Assembly: GCA_900552885.1 (NCBI GenBank) | Contig: USBM01000077.1 | Coordinates: forward strand, 1-8,918 | DNA: 8,918 nucleotides | From: an uncultured Clostridium sp. | GTDB taxonomy: Bacteria; Bacillota; Clostridia; Lachnospirales; Lachnospiraceae | Direction: 5' to 3' | Program-made: the position numbers and the translations under genes | Shown: one piece after another, positions 1-6,351 of the stretch | How positions within the stretch are numbered: position 1 is the stretch's first letter | How the letters are laid out: each line of letters opens with the position of its first letter | Notes under the pieces: generated by a model | What the model was told of the DNA's origin: nothing | The model's input: the letters and a program-made list of their open reading frames with translations, nothing else | Database searches by the model: none

Positions 1-168
1 GGTACTGATAATATTGCATTTACTACGCAGATCAAAGGATTCCAGGATGATTTTGAGAATATGGCAAAAATAATGGCTGAGTATTCAACATTTTTGAAGA
101 ATTCTGCAACATCTTATAAGACTACACAGTCTAATGTTGAGACTGGTGCTAAGAAATTATCAAATTAG
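1..168 (+). CDS. WXG100-family small protein, C-terminal part (5' end outside window)
   Basis: Frame 1 is open from the first base and ends at TAG 166-168, giving the last 55 residues of a protein that starts upstream. What remains is one amphipathic helix containing DDFENMAKIMAEYSTFLKN followed by a polar tail. This matches the second helix of WXG100 (EsxA/EsxB-like) proteins and closely resembles the same part of the next gene (FEEYQKVIESYAKFLEN). The W-x-G turn would lie upstream and is not visible. The tail has Tyr-Lys-Thr-Thr-Gln where the YxxxD/E secretion signal is expected, so the acidic residue is lacking in this copy. WXG100 proteins are typically small helical-hairpin substrates of type VII-like secretion that often act as pairs. 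The TAG stop overlaps the ribosome binding site of the next gene, which suggests coupled translation. The family call is fairly firm; partner and export are inferred. Confidence 0.75.
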   Translation, partial: GTDNIAFTTQIKGFQDDFENMAKIMAEYSTFLKNSATSYKTTQSNVETGAKKLSN

Positions 169-181
169 GAGGGATAGAGAT

Positions 182-484
182 ATGGCAGTAGAAGGAATCA
201 GTATATCATTAGCAGAGGTAAATACAACCGCAGGTACAATACGTACCTTGAATGCAGCATTGAAAGCAGACCTTGATAATATTAAAGGACAGATCAACAG
301 TCTGACCGAATCATGGCAGAGTGATAGTGCAACAACAATTCAATCCAAGATTAACGGAATGCAGGTACATTTTGAAGAATATCAGAAGGTGATTGAATCT
401 TATGCAAAATTTTTGGAGAATACGGTTACTACATATCAACAGACAGAAGGAACTGTGAATTCTAATGCGGGAGCATTTCAATAA
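182..484 (+). CDS. WXG100-family small protein (EsxA/EsxB-like)
   Basis: This encodes 100 residues, the standard length for WXG100 proteins. I chose ATG 182 because AGGAGGG (167-173) lies 8 bases upstream; the longer reading from 134 would overlap the previous gene and has no such site. The layout is helix (about 8-42), a turn with Trp45-Gln46-Ser47 in place of W-x-G, then a second helix (about 50-85). Near the C-terminus Tyr85-Gln-Gln-Thr-Glu89 fits the YxxxD/E export signal of type VII secretion. There is no signal peptide, as expected for this family. With the upstream gene it probably forms a tandem pair that may heterodimerise. It may be an exported effector or chaperone-like partner; no toxin domain is attached. 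No secretion ATPase is in the window, so the export route is inferred from the family. Confidence 0.85.
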   Translation: MAVEGISISLAEVNTTAGTIRTLNAALKADLDNIKGQINSLTESWQSDSATTIQSKINGMQVHFEEYQKVIESYAKFLENTVTTYQQTEGTVNSNAGAFQ

Positions 485-501
485 GAAAAATTAATAATAA
501 T

Positions 502-554
502 GAGATAGGAGCTATCATGGCATCTGAAAATATGCATATGACAGCTCCTTACTC
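502..554 (+). promoter_or_regulatory. Long imperfect hairpin masking an RBS and start codon
   Basis: The left arm 502-523 pairs with 532-554. The pairing is GAG/CTC, a 2x2 internal loop, AGGAGCT (507-513) with AGCTCCT (543-549), one A-C mismatch, TCAT with ATGA, a G-U pair, a one-base bulge and GCAT with ATGC, closing an 8-base loop. No U-run follows, so it is not an intrinsic terminator. The AGGAG at 507-511 and the ATG at 517 of the small ORF are both inside the left arm, so in RNA the translation start would be hidden. It could control translation of the downstream genes, or act as a processing or stability barrier between the abundant WXG100 message and the rest of the operon. The pairing is read directly from the bases; the role is inferred. 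Confidence 0.55.
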
Positions 555-618
555 TGCGTTATGTGAGAAAGATAATATTGGCGTGATAGACATGGGAGAA
601 CAGAGTACAGAGAGGTAA
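517..618 (+). CDS. Possible small protein or leader peptide, 33 residues
   Basis: ATG 517 follows AGGAG (507-511) with a 5-base spacer and runs 33 codons to TAA 616-618, ending 7 bases before the next gene's ATG. The peptide begins MASENMHMTAPYSALC and ends GEQSTER. It is polar, has no signal peptide or membrane segment, and resembles nothing I recognise. In favour of a real gene are the good ribosome binding site, the neat placement between genes and the close spacing to the next start, which would allow translational coupling. Against it are its shortness, its unremarkable composition and the fact that its start sits in a strong hairpin, so the AGGAG may exist for the structure. It could also be a degraded remnant of a longer gene. 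Confidence 0.35.
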   Translation: MASENMHMTAPYSALCEKDNIGVIDMGEQSTER

Positions 619-625
619 GGGTGCA

Positions 626-1885
626 ATGAAGATTGGAAGATGGATGAATGGTAGTGTGGCGGCAACGATAGGAGCTGCAATTATGAAAAGTTCATTAACA
701 GTTGGCTTTAGAGGAAATTCCGTTGAGGCAGCGGGTTATGAAAAGAAGATAACCTGGTTAGGCATGTGGGGATTAGAGGATCCGGAAAAAGCAGAGAAGG
801 TAACGGATGAATGGAGAGGAAGTTATGTCTATTTTGGCTCTTATTTTCAGGATAGTAACACCTATAAGCAGCCCATCAAATGGAGGGTGTTGAATTACGC
901 AACAAATGACTTCAGTCAGAATGGAGACAGGACGAAGACAGTGTTGCTACAGTCGGATCAGGTATTAGATGCTGTTCAGTTTAATCAGACAGAGGATATG
1001 AAATATGATGAGTACCATGAAGATTATTATGTTTGGTATATGAATAAAATGTATGACTGCAATTATTATGCAACAAGTAATATTCGAAAATGGTTGAATT
1101 CCCTAGAGGGATGGAAGGGTGATTATACATCAGGTGGTTTCTACAAAACAGCATTTAATCAGGTGGAACAGAATATGCTGTATCCAAGCTATGCAGAGAC
1201 TGATTATAGTGGAATGCTAGGGAACTTTTATAAAACAAGCTGTGGATTGTCCGGGGATGATTATGAAGATTATGTATTTTTACTAAATATAGATGAAGCA
1301 AACGATGAAAGCTATGGCTTTTATCCATTGACGGGAAATGAAAGCTCAAGTGCATCACATAAAGCAGATGCGACTACCTATGCGGTGAATCGCGGAGCGG
1401 CATATTCGGACTGGTGGCTTCGAGCAGAGGTGACGGATGATGATAGTCGTTACAATGGGTATATTACGAGTGGCGGAAGCTTGGGAACTATTGTTGTAAA
1501 TGACGATACAACAGGAGTGCGTCCGGCATGTAATGTGGATGAAGATTATATTGCATATACATCACTTCTTGAAGGAACAAGCGGCGAGGTAGGAGCGGTG
1601 TATAAGTTTACTGCATATGACAAGGAGATAGATCTGAATCTTGATTATACAAAGAAAGGGGAGCAGGTTGATATCCAATATACGGTTAGCGGTAACGATA
1701 AGGAGAATGCAACGCAGTTGTCATATCTTGTTACAGCAACAGATGGAAACCAGGTGTATGCATATGGTAAGCTTGCTGATCTGGATAAGGATCATCTGAG
1801 TGGTCAGCTTAACTTAGATCTGAATATGATTGTTGAGAGTGTTAAGAGTGCGGGAGAGGCATGTACGTTAGATGAGTTGTGTTAG
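626..1885 (+). CDS. Secreted DUF6273-domain protein, N-terminal portion ended by an in-frame TAG
   Basis: This reads 419 residues from ATG 626, with AAGGG (617-621) close upstream and AGAGG slightly further. The N-terminus resembles a signal peptide with a weak, charge-broken hydrophobic stretch (about 8-28) and a VEAAG cleavage-like site near residue 36, much like the VEAANG of the hydrolase at 6453. Residues about 66-302 match DUF6273 as I know it: YVYFGSY (67-73), IKWRVLN (84-90), LLQSDQVLD (107-115), IRKWLN (153-158), YVFLLN (216-221), WWLRAEV (263-269) and GVRPACNV (297-304). A Tyr-rich patch lies at about 127-148. From about 325 a beta-rich Ig-like segment begins and is cut off at TAG 1883-1885. 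The next ORF continues in the same frame 12 bases later and supplies the rest of that segment. This is therefore probably the front half of a gene broken by a stop, or the product of a truncated allele. DUF6273 has no established function; a surface role is inferred. Confidence 0.7.
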   Translation: MKIGRWMNGSVAATIGAAIMKSSLTVGFRGNSVEAAGYEKKITWLGMWGLEDPEKAEKVTDEWRGSYVYFGSYFQDSNTYKQPIKWRVLNYATNDFSQNGDRTKTVLLQSDQVLDAVQFNQTEDMKYDEYHEDYYVWYMNKMYDCNYYATSNIRKWLNSLEGWKGDYTSGGFYKTAFNQVEQNMLYPSYAETDYSGMLGNFYKTSCGLSGDDYEDYVFLLNIDEANDESYGFYPLTGNESSSASHKADATTYAVNRGAAYSDWWLRAEVTDDDSRYNGYITSGGSLGTIVVNDDTTGVRPACNVDEDYIAYTSLLEGTSGEVGAVYKFTAYDKEIDLNLDYTKKGEQVDIQYTVSGNDKENATQLSYLVTATDGNQVYAYGKLADLDKDHLSGQLNLDLNMIVESVKSAGEACTLDELC

Positions 1886-1913
1886 GATTATAGCATCATG
1901 GTTATAGCGGAAC
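1886..1913 (+). repeat. Imperfect 14-base direct repeat next to the interrupting stop
   Basis: GATTATAGC (1886-1894) and GGTTATAGC (1900-1908) agree at 8 of 9 bases with a 14-base offset, directly after TAG 1883-1885. If one 14-base unit is removed, the frame through GTT AGG at 1881 reads V-R-V-I-A-E-Q-V-H-V, which runs smoothly into the downstream half. A small tandem duplication combined with loss of one GT from a TGTGT run would explain both the stop and the unchanged net frame. The match is short and could be chance. Confidence 0.3.
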
Positions 1914-2677
1914 AGGTGCATGTGGATGATCCGGCAACAAGTACAATAGACGAGAGTCGGCTGACTGATTATGCAAGTTATAATTGGACTTTGGAACTTG
2001 CAGAGGAAGAAAATGAGGATACGAATGAACCTTCTGCGCCAGCAGGTTCGACAGAAGCCCAGAATCAGAATGGTAACACTACAAAGCAAAAAGTAGTTCG
2101 AAGAGTCGTAGCACAGCCTGCAGTTCCTGCAAAGGTAGGAACTCGGGTTAAGGGAGCGTCAGGAGCAATCTATAAGGTTACCTCTGCGAATCCGGCATAT
2201 CCGGAGGTGCAATATGTATTAGCACCGGCTAAGGCAAAGGGAACATTGAACATTCCGGCAACTCTCACTTCGGGTTCCGTAAAGTATAATATAACTTCCA
2301 TTGCAAATGAGGCAGTATGGAAGAATAAGAAGATCAAGAAGGTTGTGATCGGAAATAATGTTCGTACGATCGGGAAAAAGGCATTTTATGGATGTAAGAA
2401 ATTGAAAAAGGTTGTGTTCGGTACGAATGTTACAACAATAGGTGCCGGTGCATTTTATAATTGTAAGAAACTTAAGACACTTACGATACCGTCTTCTGTC
2501 AAGAAGATTGGAAAGGAAGCGTTTCGTAATTGTAAAGGTCTTAGGAAAGTGAAGATTAATACTTTGAAATTGAAGAAAAAGACCGTTGGCAAGAATGTTT
2601 TTAAAGGAGTTCCAAAGTCAACGAAATTCATAGGGAAAAAACGACGTAAGAATTACAAATCCATATTTGGTCTGTGA
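1898..2677 (+). CDS. C-terminal portion of the split DUF6273 protein: Ig-like end and LRR_5 tail
   Basis: This ORF of 259 residues is in the same frame as 626-1885. ATG 1898 has only a poor upstream site (AGG 1884-1886, 11 bases away) and no signal peptide follows, so it is unlikely to be an independent secreted gene. Residues 1-36 (AEQVHV, LTDYASYNWTLEL) look like the end of the Ig-like segment begun upstream. Residues 37-75 form an acidic then polar linker. Residues about 80-140 are a beta-rich lead-in. Four BspA-type LRR_5 units follow at a 23-residue period (about 145-167, 168-190, 191-213, 214-239), three of them with the I-G-x-x-A-F core, then a very basic end. The same tail closes the hydrolase at 6453-8861. 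LRR_5 tails occur on clostridial surface proteins and may mediate binding. Expression would need stop readthrough, re-initiation or an unbroken allele. Confidence 0.65.
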   Translation: MVIAEQVHVDDPATSTIDESRLTDYASYNWTLELAEEENEDTNEPSAPAGSTEAQNQNGNTTKQKVVRRVVAQPAVPAKVGTRVKGASGAIYKVTSANPAYPEVQYVLAPAKAKGTLNIPATLTSGSVKYNITSIANEAVWKNKKIKKVVIGNNVRTIGKKAFYGCKKLKKVVFGTNVTTIGAGAFYNCKKLKTLTIPSSVKKIGKEAFRNCKGLRKVKINTLKLKKKTVGKNVFKGVPKSTKFIGKKRRKNYKSIFGL

Positions 2678-2704
2678 CAGAGATAGATAAAGAGGGTAGA
2701 AAAG

Positions 2705-5536
2705 ATGCATTTACAGATGAATGATACATTGTTTCATGACTGGAAAATTAAAAGAGAGATTGGCGAGGGAAGTTTTGGTACCGTCTATGAGATTGAGCGG
2801 CAGGAGGCTTCAAGATATTACAGGGCTGCAGCAAAAGTAATATCTATTCCTAAGAGCAGACATGAATATATGGAGATGTTAGACGAAGAGGCTTCTGAGG
2901 AGAACGTAACAGCATACTACAAGAGTCTGGTAGATGATGTCATTGAGGAATGTGATCTGATGGAGCGGATGAAAGGTGACAGTCATATTGTGTCGTATGA
3001 GGATCATCGTGTGATACAGGAGCAGGACGGTATTGGATGGACGATTCAGATCCGAATGGAATTATTAAAGCCGCTGGCAAAGTATCTTGGTGAACGAGAG
3101 ATCCTTGTAAGCGATATCATTCAGCTGGGTATTGATATCTGTCAGGGATTAGAGACTTGTCAGAAGTTTAATGTAATACATCGGGATATCAAGCCGGAGA
3201 ATATCTTCATCTCGGATACGGGAAATTACAAACTGGGCGATTTTGGAGTGTCAAAAGTGCTTGGAAGAAGCGAACTGGCGGTTTCTAAAAAGGGAACGCA
3301 AATGTACATGGCACCCGAGGTGTATCGTGGAGAGCAGTATGATGCAACAGTTGATATCTATTCATTAGGACTTGTGTTATATAGGCTTATGAATAATAAC
3401 CGGTTTCCATTTCTTCCACCAGCACCGGAACTTATTCGCTATCAGGACAAGGAAAAAGCTTTGCAGAAGAGGTTATCGGGAGAGAATTTGCCATATCCAT
3501 GCAATGCAGGGAAACATTTTGGAAGCGCAATCCTACGTGCGTGCAGCTTTCGTGCATCTGATCGTTATCAAACACCAAGGCAGATGCGCATAGAGTTAGA
3601 GAGATTGTTAGAGAATGAGGAAGCACAGTATAGTATTCGTCGTAATCCGGAAGATCAGAAGAATGGTGAAAAAATGAATCTGTCTGCGGGAATTCATAAA
3701 GGCGTGCATATGCCGTCAACGGATCTGGATGCAACGCTTGGTGTGGGTGGAATTCATGGAAGACAGTCAATTAAGGCAGAGGAAGAGTGGAGAAGTGAAG
3801 AACGAAAAAGACGATTAGAAGAAGAGGAGCGAAAGAGAGCAGAGGAGGAACGCCTTCGCAAGGAGGAAGAGGAACGCAAGAAAGCAAAAGAAGCAGAGCA
3901 GAGAAGATTGCTTGAGGAGGCAAGAAAGCGGGAAGAGGAACGTCGTAGAATAGAAGAAGAGAAAGCCAGACAAAGGGCGATCGAAGTACAGCGACGTGCA
4001 GAAGAAGAGCGTCGGAGACAGGAGGAAGAGGCGCGGAGAAGAGCCGAAGAAGAAAGGAAGCGACAGGAAGAAGAGGCGCAGAGAAGGGCAGAAGAAGAGA
4101 GGTTACGGCAGGAAGAAGAAGCCAGGAAGAAGGCTGAAGAGGAAAAGCTGCGGCAGGAAGAAGAAGCCAGGAAGAAGGCTGAAGAGGAAAGGCGGCGACA
4201 GGAAGAAGCTAGAAAGAAGGCCGAAGAAGAGAGGTTACGGCAGGAAGAAGAAGCCAGGAAGAGGGCTGAAGAGGAGAGACTACGGCAGGAAGAAGAAGCA
4301 AGAAAAAAGGCAGAGGAAGAAGCAGCCAGACAGGTTGTGGAAGATGTGCTGCGTAAGGTAGGAGAAGAACAGAAACGCAGAGAAGAACAACGTCGGCTGC
4401 AAGAAGAAACAAAACAACAGCAGATTCAGGATGGCGCTGAGAATGTAACAGTGGAGAGTCAGGTGCCGCCGGATGGAGGAGAGGAATTAGAAAAGACGGT
4501 TGGTGTGCCATTGGCAGAGAATACGGAAGATACAGCGAAAGAGAAGGAAAGCGACGAGCATCAGGAGGAGAAAGAGAAAGCAGATGCATCGGTTTCGCCG
4601 ATTCGATTAGCCAATCAGCCGGTACGGGTGAACCGGGCACAGCAGATTCAAAATAGTAGTCATATAGAAGAGAAGCGGGACGAATCTCATTTAGAAGATA
4701 AGAGAAAAGAATCACAATCACATGTAATTACGAAAAAACAATGGTTTAGTAATAGAGTAAAGATATTATTAGCAAGTGTTGAAGTGGTAGTGGTTATTGT
4801 AATTGTATTTGTAATAGCAAACCTGAGTTATACGAAGGTGCCTATGGTTGGCGGAACACCATATGATCAGGCAGCTAAGATGATGGAAGAAGCAGGTTTG
4901 CAGGTTGGTACAACGGAATATGTATTTTCGGATGATATATCAGAGGGTATTGTTATAAGTCAGGATAAGGAAAAGGATTCTAAGATAAAGAAGGGAAGCA
5001 GCGTGAATCTGGTGATCAGTAAAGGCATGGAGAAAGCAAGCATGCCGGAGTTGAGGAATCATTCATTAGAGGAAGCACAGCAGATCATTGCAGCAATGAA
5101 TATGGATATACAGCTTCAGGCAGAAGAGGTATATAGTGACGAGATTCCGGCAGGACTGATCTGTGATCAGGGAGTGGCAGTCGATGCTGAGGTGGCAAGG
5201 GGAGAGATTGTTACAGTGCAGATTAGTAAGGGACTGGAGCAGTTGATCGTACCATCTGTTGTTGGCATGGAACAGCAGGATGCAGTTGATAGTCTGAAAA
5301 ATGCAGGATTTAAGAAGAAAAAGATTACAGTAACGAAAGAGTATAGTGAAACTGTGGCAGAGGGAAATGTGATTACCCAGAGTCTGGATGCAGATACACA
5401 GGTTGAGAAAGGAAGCACGATAACAATATCGGTAAGCAAGGGTGTGCAACCGGCAGCTAATCATAATTCTACACCATCGAATACAAAGAAGAAGTCAACA
5501 ACGGAGTCTGGATGGAATTGGGAATTCATTGATTAG
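2705..5536 (+). CDS. PASTA-domain Ser/Thr protein kinase with long charged helix (PrkC/PknB/Stk-like)
   Basis: The 943-residue membrane kinase starts at ATG 2705, 8 bases after AGAGGG (2691-2696). The kinase domain (about 12-302) has the glycine loop G20-E-G-S-F-G25, Lys44 in AAAK, His159-Arg160-Asp161 with Lys163 and Asn166, Asp179-Phe-Gly, and Ala203-Pro-Glu, so it should be active. A polar stretch with Thr344 in DLDATLGV leads to a Glu/Arg/Lys helix (about 358-575) containing seven tandem 15-residue units. Thr598 in ELEKTVGV follows. One membrane segment (about 687-705, with Glu693 inside it) precedes three external PASTA domains (about 710-774, 775-843, 844-913) and a tail ending GWNWEFID. 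PASTA domains bind muropeptides or lipid II in characterised kinases. PrkC-type kinases are usually around 600-700 residues; the extra length here is the charged helix. The phosphatase gene follows 13 bases later. I give no gene symbol because orthology to prkC is uncertain in this WXG100 context. Confidence 0.95.
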   Translation: MHLQMNDTLFHDWKIKREIGEGSFGTVYEIERQEASRYYRAAAKVISIPKSRHEYMEMLDEEASEENVTAYYKSLVDDVIEECDLMERMKGDSHIVSYEDHRVIQEQDGIGWTIQIRMELLKPLAKYLGEREILVSDIIQLGIDICQGLETCQKFNVIHRDIKPENIFISDTGNYKLGDFGVSKVLGRSELAVSKKGTQMYMAPEVYRGEQYDATVDIYSLGLVLYRLMNNNRFPFLPPAPELIRYQDKEKALQKRLSGENLPYPCNAGKHFGSAILRACSFRASDRYQTPRQMRIELERLLENEEAQYSIRRNPEDQKNGEKMNLSAGIHKGVHMPSTDLDATLGVGGIHGRQSIKAEEEWRSEERKRRLEEEERKRAEEERLRKEEEERKKAKEAEQRRLLEEARKREEERRRIEEEKARQRAIEVQRRAEEERRRQEEEARRRAEEERKRQEEEAQRRAEEERLRQEEEARKKAEEEKLRQEEEARKKAEEERRRQEEARKKAEEERLRQEEEARKRAEEERLRQEEEARKKAEEEAARQVVEDVLRKVGEEQKRREEQRRLQEETKQQQIQDGAENVTVESQVPPDGGEELEKTVGVPLAENTEDTAKEKESDEHQEEKEKADASVSPIRLANQPVRVNRAQQIQNSSHIEEKRDESHLEDKRKESQSHVITKKQWFSNRVKILLASVEVVVVIVIVFVIANLSYTKVPMVGGTPYDQAAKMMEEAGLQVGTTEYVFSDDISEGIVISQDKEKDSKIKKGSSVNLVISKGMEKASMPELRNHSLEEAQQIIAAMNMDIQLQAEEVYSDEIPAGLICDQGVAVDAEVARGEIVTVQISKGLEQLIVPSVVGMEQQDAVDSLKNAGFKKKKITVTKEYSETVAEGNVITQSLDADTQVEKGSTITISVSKGVQPAANHNSTPSNTKKKSTTESGWNWEFID
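3989..4300 (+). repeat. Tandem 45-base repeat in the kinase gene, seven units
   Basis: Seven in-frame units encode residues 429-532 with the consensus (R/Q)(R/K)(R/K)AEEE(R/K)(L/R/K)RQEEEA. Units start at 3989, 4034, 4079, 4124, 4169, 4211 and 4256. The fifth unit is 42 bases and lacks one Glu codon. A decayed eighth unit follows at 4301. Units 3-7 are very similar at the DNA level, for example CGGCAGGAAGAAGAAGC recurs in several, which suggests recent expansion and possible length variation between strains. The purine-rich repeat also keeps the +2 frame and parts of the minus strand open, creating false ORFs. Confidence 0.9.
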
Positions 5537-5543
5537 GGGGTGA
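5535..5543 (+). promoter_or_regulatory. Ribosome binding site that selects a GTG start for the phosphatase
   Basis: AGGGGGTGA begins inside the kinase stop codon (TAG 5534-5536) and ends 6 bases before GTG 5550. The in-frame ATG at 5556 would be 12 bases away, so GTG is the better start. Sharing bases between stop codon and ribosome binding site suggests that kinase and phosphatase are translated in a coupled way. Confidence 0.7.
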
Positions 5544-5549
5544 ACTGGC

Positions 5550-6329
5550 GTGAAGATGGAGTATTGTGTTATTTCTGATATTGGAAGACGCAGGGAGAAT
5601 AATGAAGATAATTTTTATGTAAATGGAATGATGCGGGAACGTACAGAGGAGAATTATGTAGAGTATGATGACTGTGTAGAGCAGGATGAACTTTTGTGTG
5701 CAGTGTTTGATGGTATGGGTGGCGAAGAATATGGGGAACTAGCCTCATTAGAAGCTGCTAAGATACTAGGACGTTATCGGAATACTGATTTTCAGACACT
5801 ATGTGAGCAATATGTGGATGAAGCGAATAAGAGTATATGTGATATGATGTGTACGTTGCATGGTGGCAGGATGGGAAGTACATTGGCTGTTGCGTATATC
5901 AAAGCGGGAATGCTGAATATATGTAACCTAGGTGACAGTCCGGTCTATCTTCTGCGAAACGGAGTATTACAGCAGATTTCTGTGAATCACAATGAAGCGC
6001 AGAGTCTGTATGATATGGGGATTATTACAAGAGAGCAGATGCGGACATGCAGACAGAAGAATCAGTTAACACAGCACCTTGGAATCTATGAGGATGAGTT
6101 AGTTATAGAACCATATTGTAATGGAAATATTGCATTGCAGAAGGACGATTATATTATGTTATGCAGCGATGGGCTGACAGACATGATTGAGGATAAGGAA
6201 TTGGAGAGTATTTGTATAGAAGGTTCCTCTATTCAGATGACAACGGCTCATATGATTCAGACAGCTCTAGAACATGGAGGCAAGGACAATATTACAGTCT
6301 TGCTTGTTCATATGTTAACAGTTTCCTAG
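5550..6329 (+). CDS. PP2C-family Ser/Thr protein phosphatase (PrpC/Stp-like)
   Basis: The 259-residue protein begins at GTG 5550. It is a soluble cytoplasmic metal-dependent phosphatase expected to reverse phosphorylation by the kinase just upstream. The full PP2C signature is present: ENNED (16-20) with metal-binding Asp20, DGMGG (54-58) with Asp54, GSTLAVAYI (109-117), NLGDSPVYLLRNG (126-138), CSDGLTDMI (205-213) with Asp207, and GGKDNITVLLV (243-253) with Asp246. Its length is slightly above the roughly 240-250 residues usual for bacterial PrpC/Stp; an acidic insert at about 28-46, between the first two motifs, accounts for this. There is no signal peptide or membrane segment. The order is kinase then phosphatase, whereas the common Bacillus arrangement places prpC before prkC. 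Together with the WXG100 neighbours this suggests a locus different from the housekeeping cell-division set. A strong terminator follows, so this is probably the last gene of the operon. Confidence 0.95.
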   Translation: MKMEYCVISDIGRRRENNEDNFYVNGMMRERTEENYVEYDDCVEQDELLCAVFDGMGGEEYGELASLEAAKILGRYRNTDFQTLCEQYVDEANKSICDMMCTLHGGRMGSTLAVAYIKAGMLNICNLGDSPVYLLRNGVLQQISVNHNEAQSLYDMGIITREQMRTCRQKNQLTQHLGIYEDELVIEPYCNGNIALQKDDYIMLCSDGLTDMIEDKELESICIEGSSIQMTTAHMIQTALEHGGKDNITVLLVHMLTVS

Positions 6330-6351
6330 CATGTCAAAAGTTACATTACCT

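Noticed and set aside
502..554. Intrinsic terminator after the WXG100 genes
   Set aside because: The stem is strong but TACTCTGCG follows rather than a T-run, so rho-independent termination is not supported.
1883..1885. Pyrrolysine or other recoding at the in-frame TAG
   Set aside because: TAG ends several other genes in this window as an ordinary stop, and no recoding element is evident; a broken gene is simpler.
3432..3770. Minus-strand open frame opposite the kinase domain end
   Set aside because: It has no domain or ribosome binding site and sits opposite well-supported kinase coding sequence.
3989..4300. CRISPR array suggested by regular tandem units
   Set aside because: Units are contiguous without unique spacers and encode an in-frame protein repeat, so this is a coding minisatellite.
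3996..4361. A 121-codon open frame in the +2 frame within the kinase gene, very rich in Lys and Arg
   Set aside because: It is produced by the purine-rich 45-base repeat, has no ribosome binding site of its own beyond repeat GGAGG-like bases, and lies wholly inside a well-supported kinase frame.
4209..4721. A 170-codon minus-strand open frame opposite the kinase repeat
   Set aside because: It is the Leu/Pro/Ser-rich complement of the Glu/Arg/Lys repeat, without any recognisable domain; all supported genes here are on the + strand.
5066..5464. Minus-strand open frames opposite the PASTA domains, some with apparent hydrophobic stretches
   Set aside because: They are shadows of a strong coding region, have no start signal, and carry no recognisable domain.
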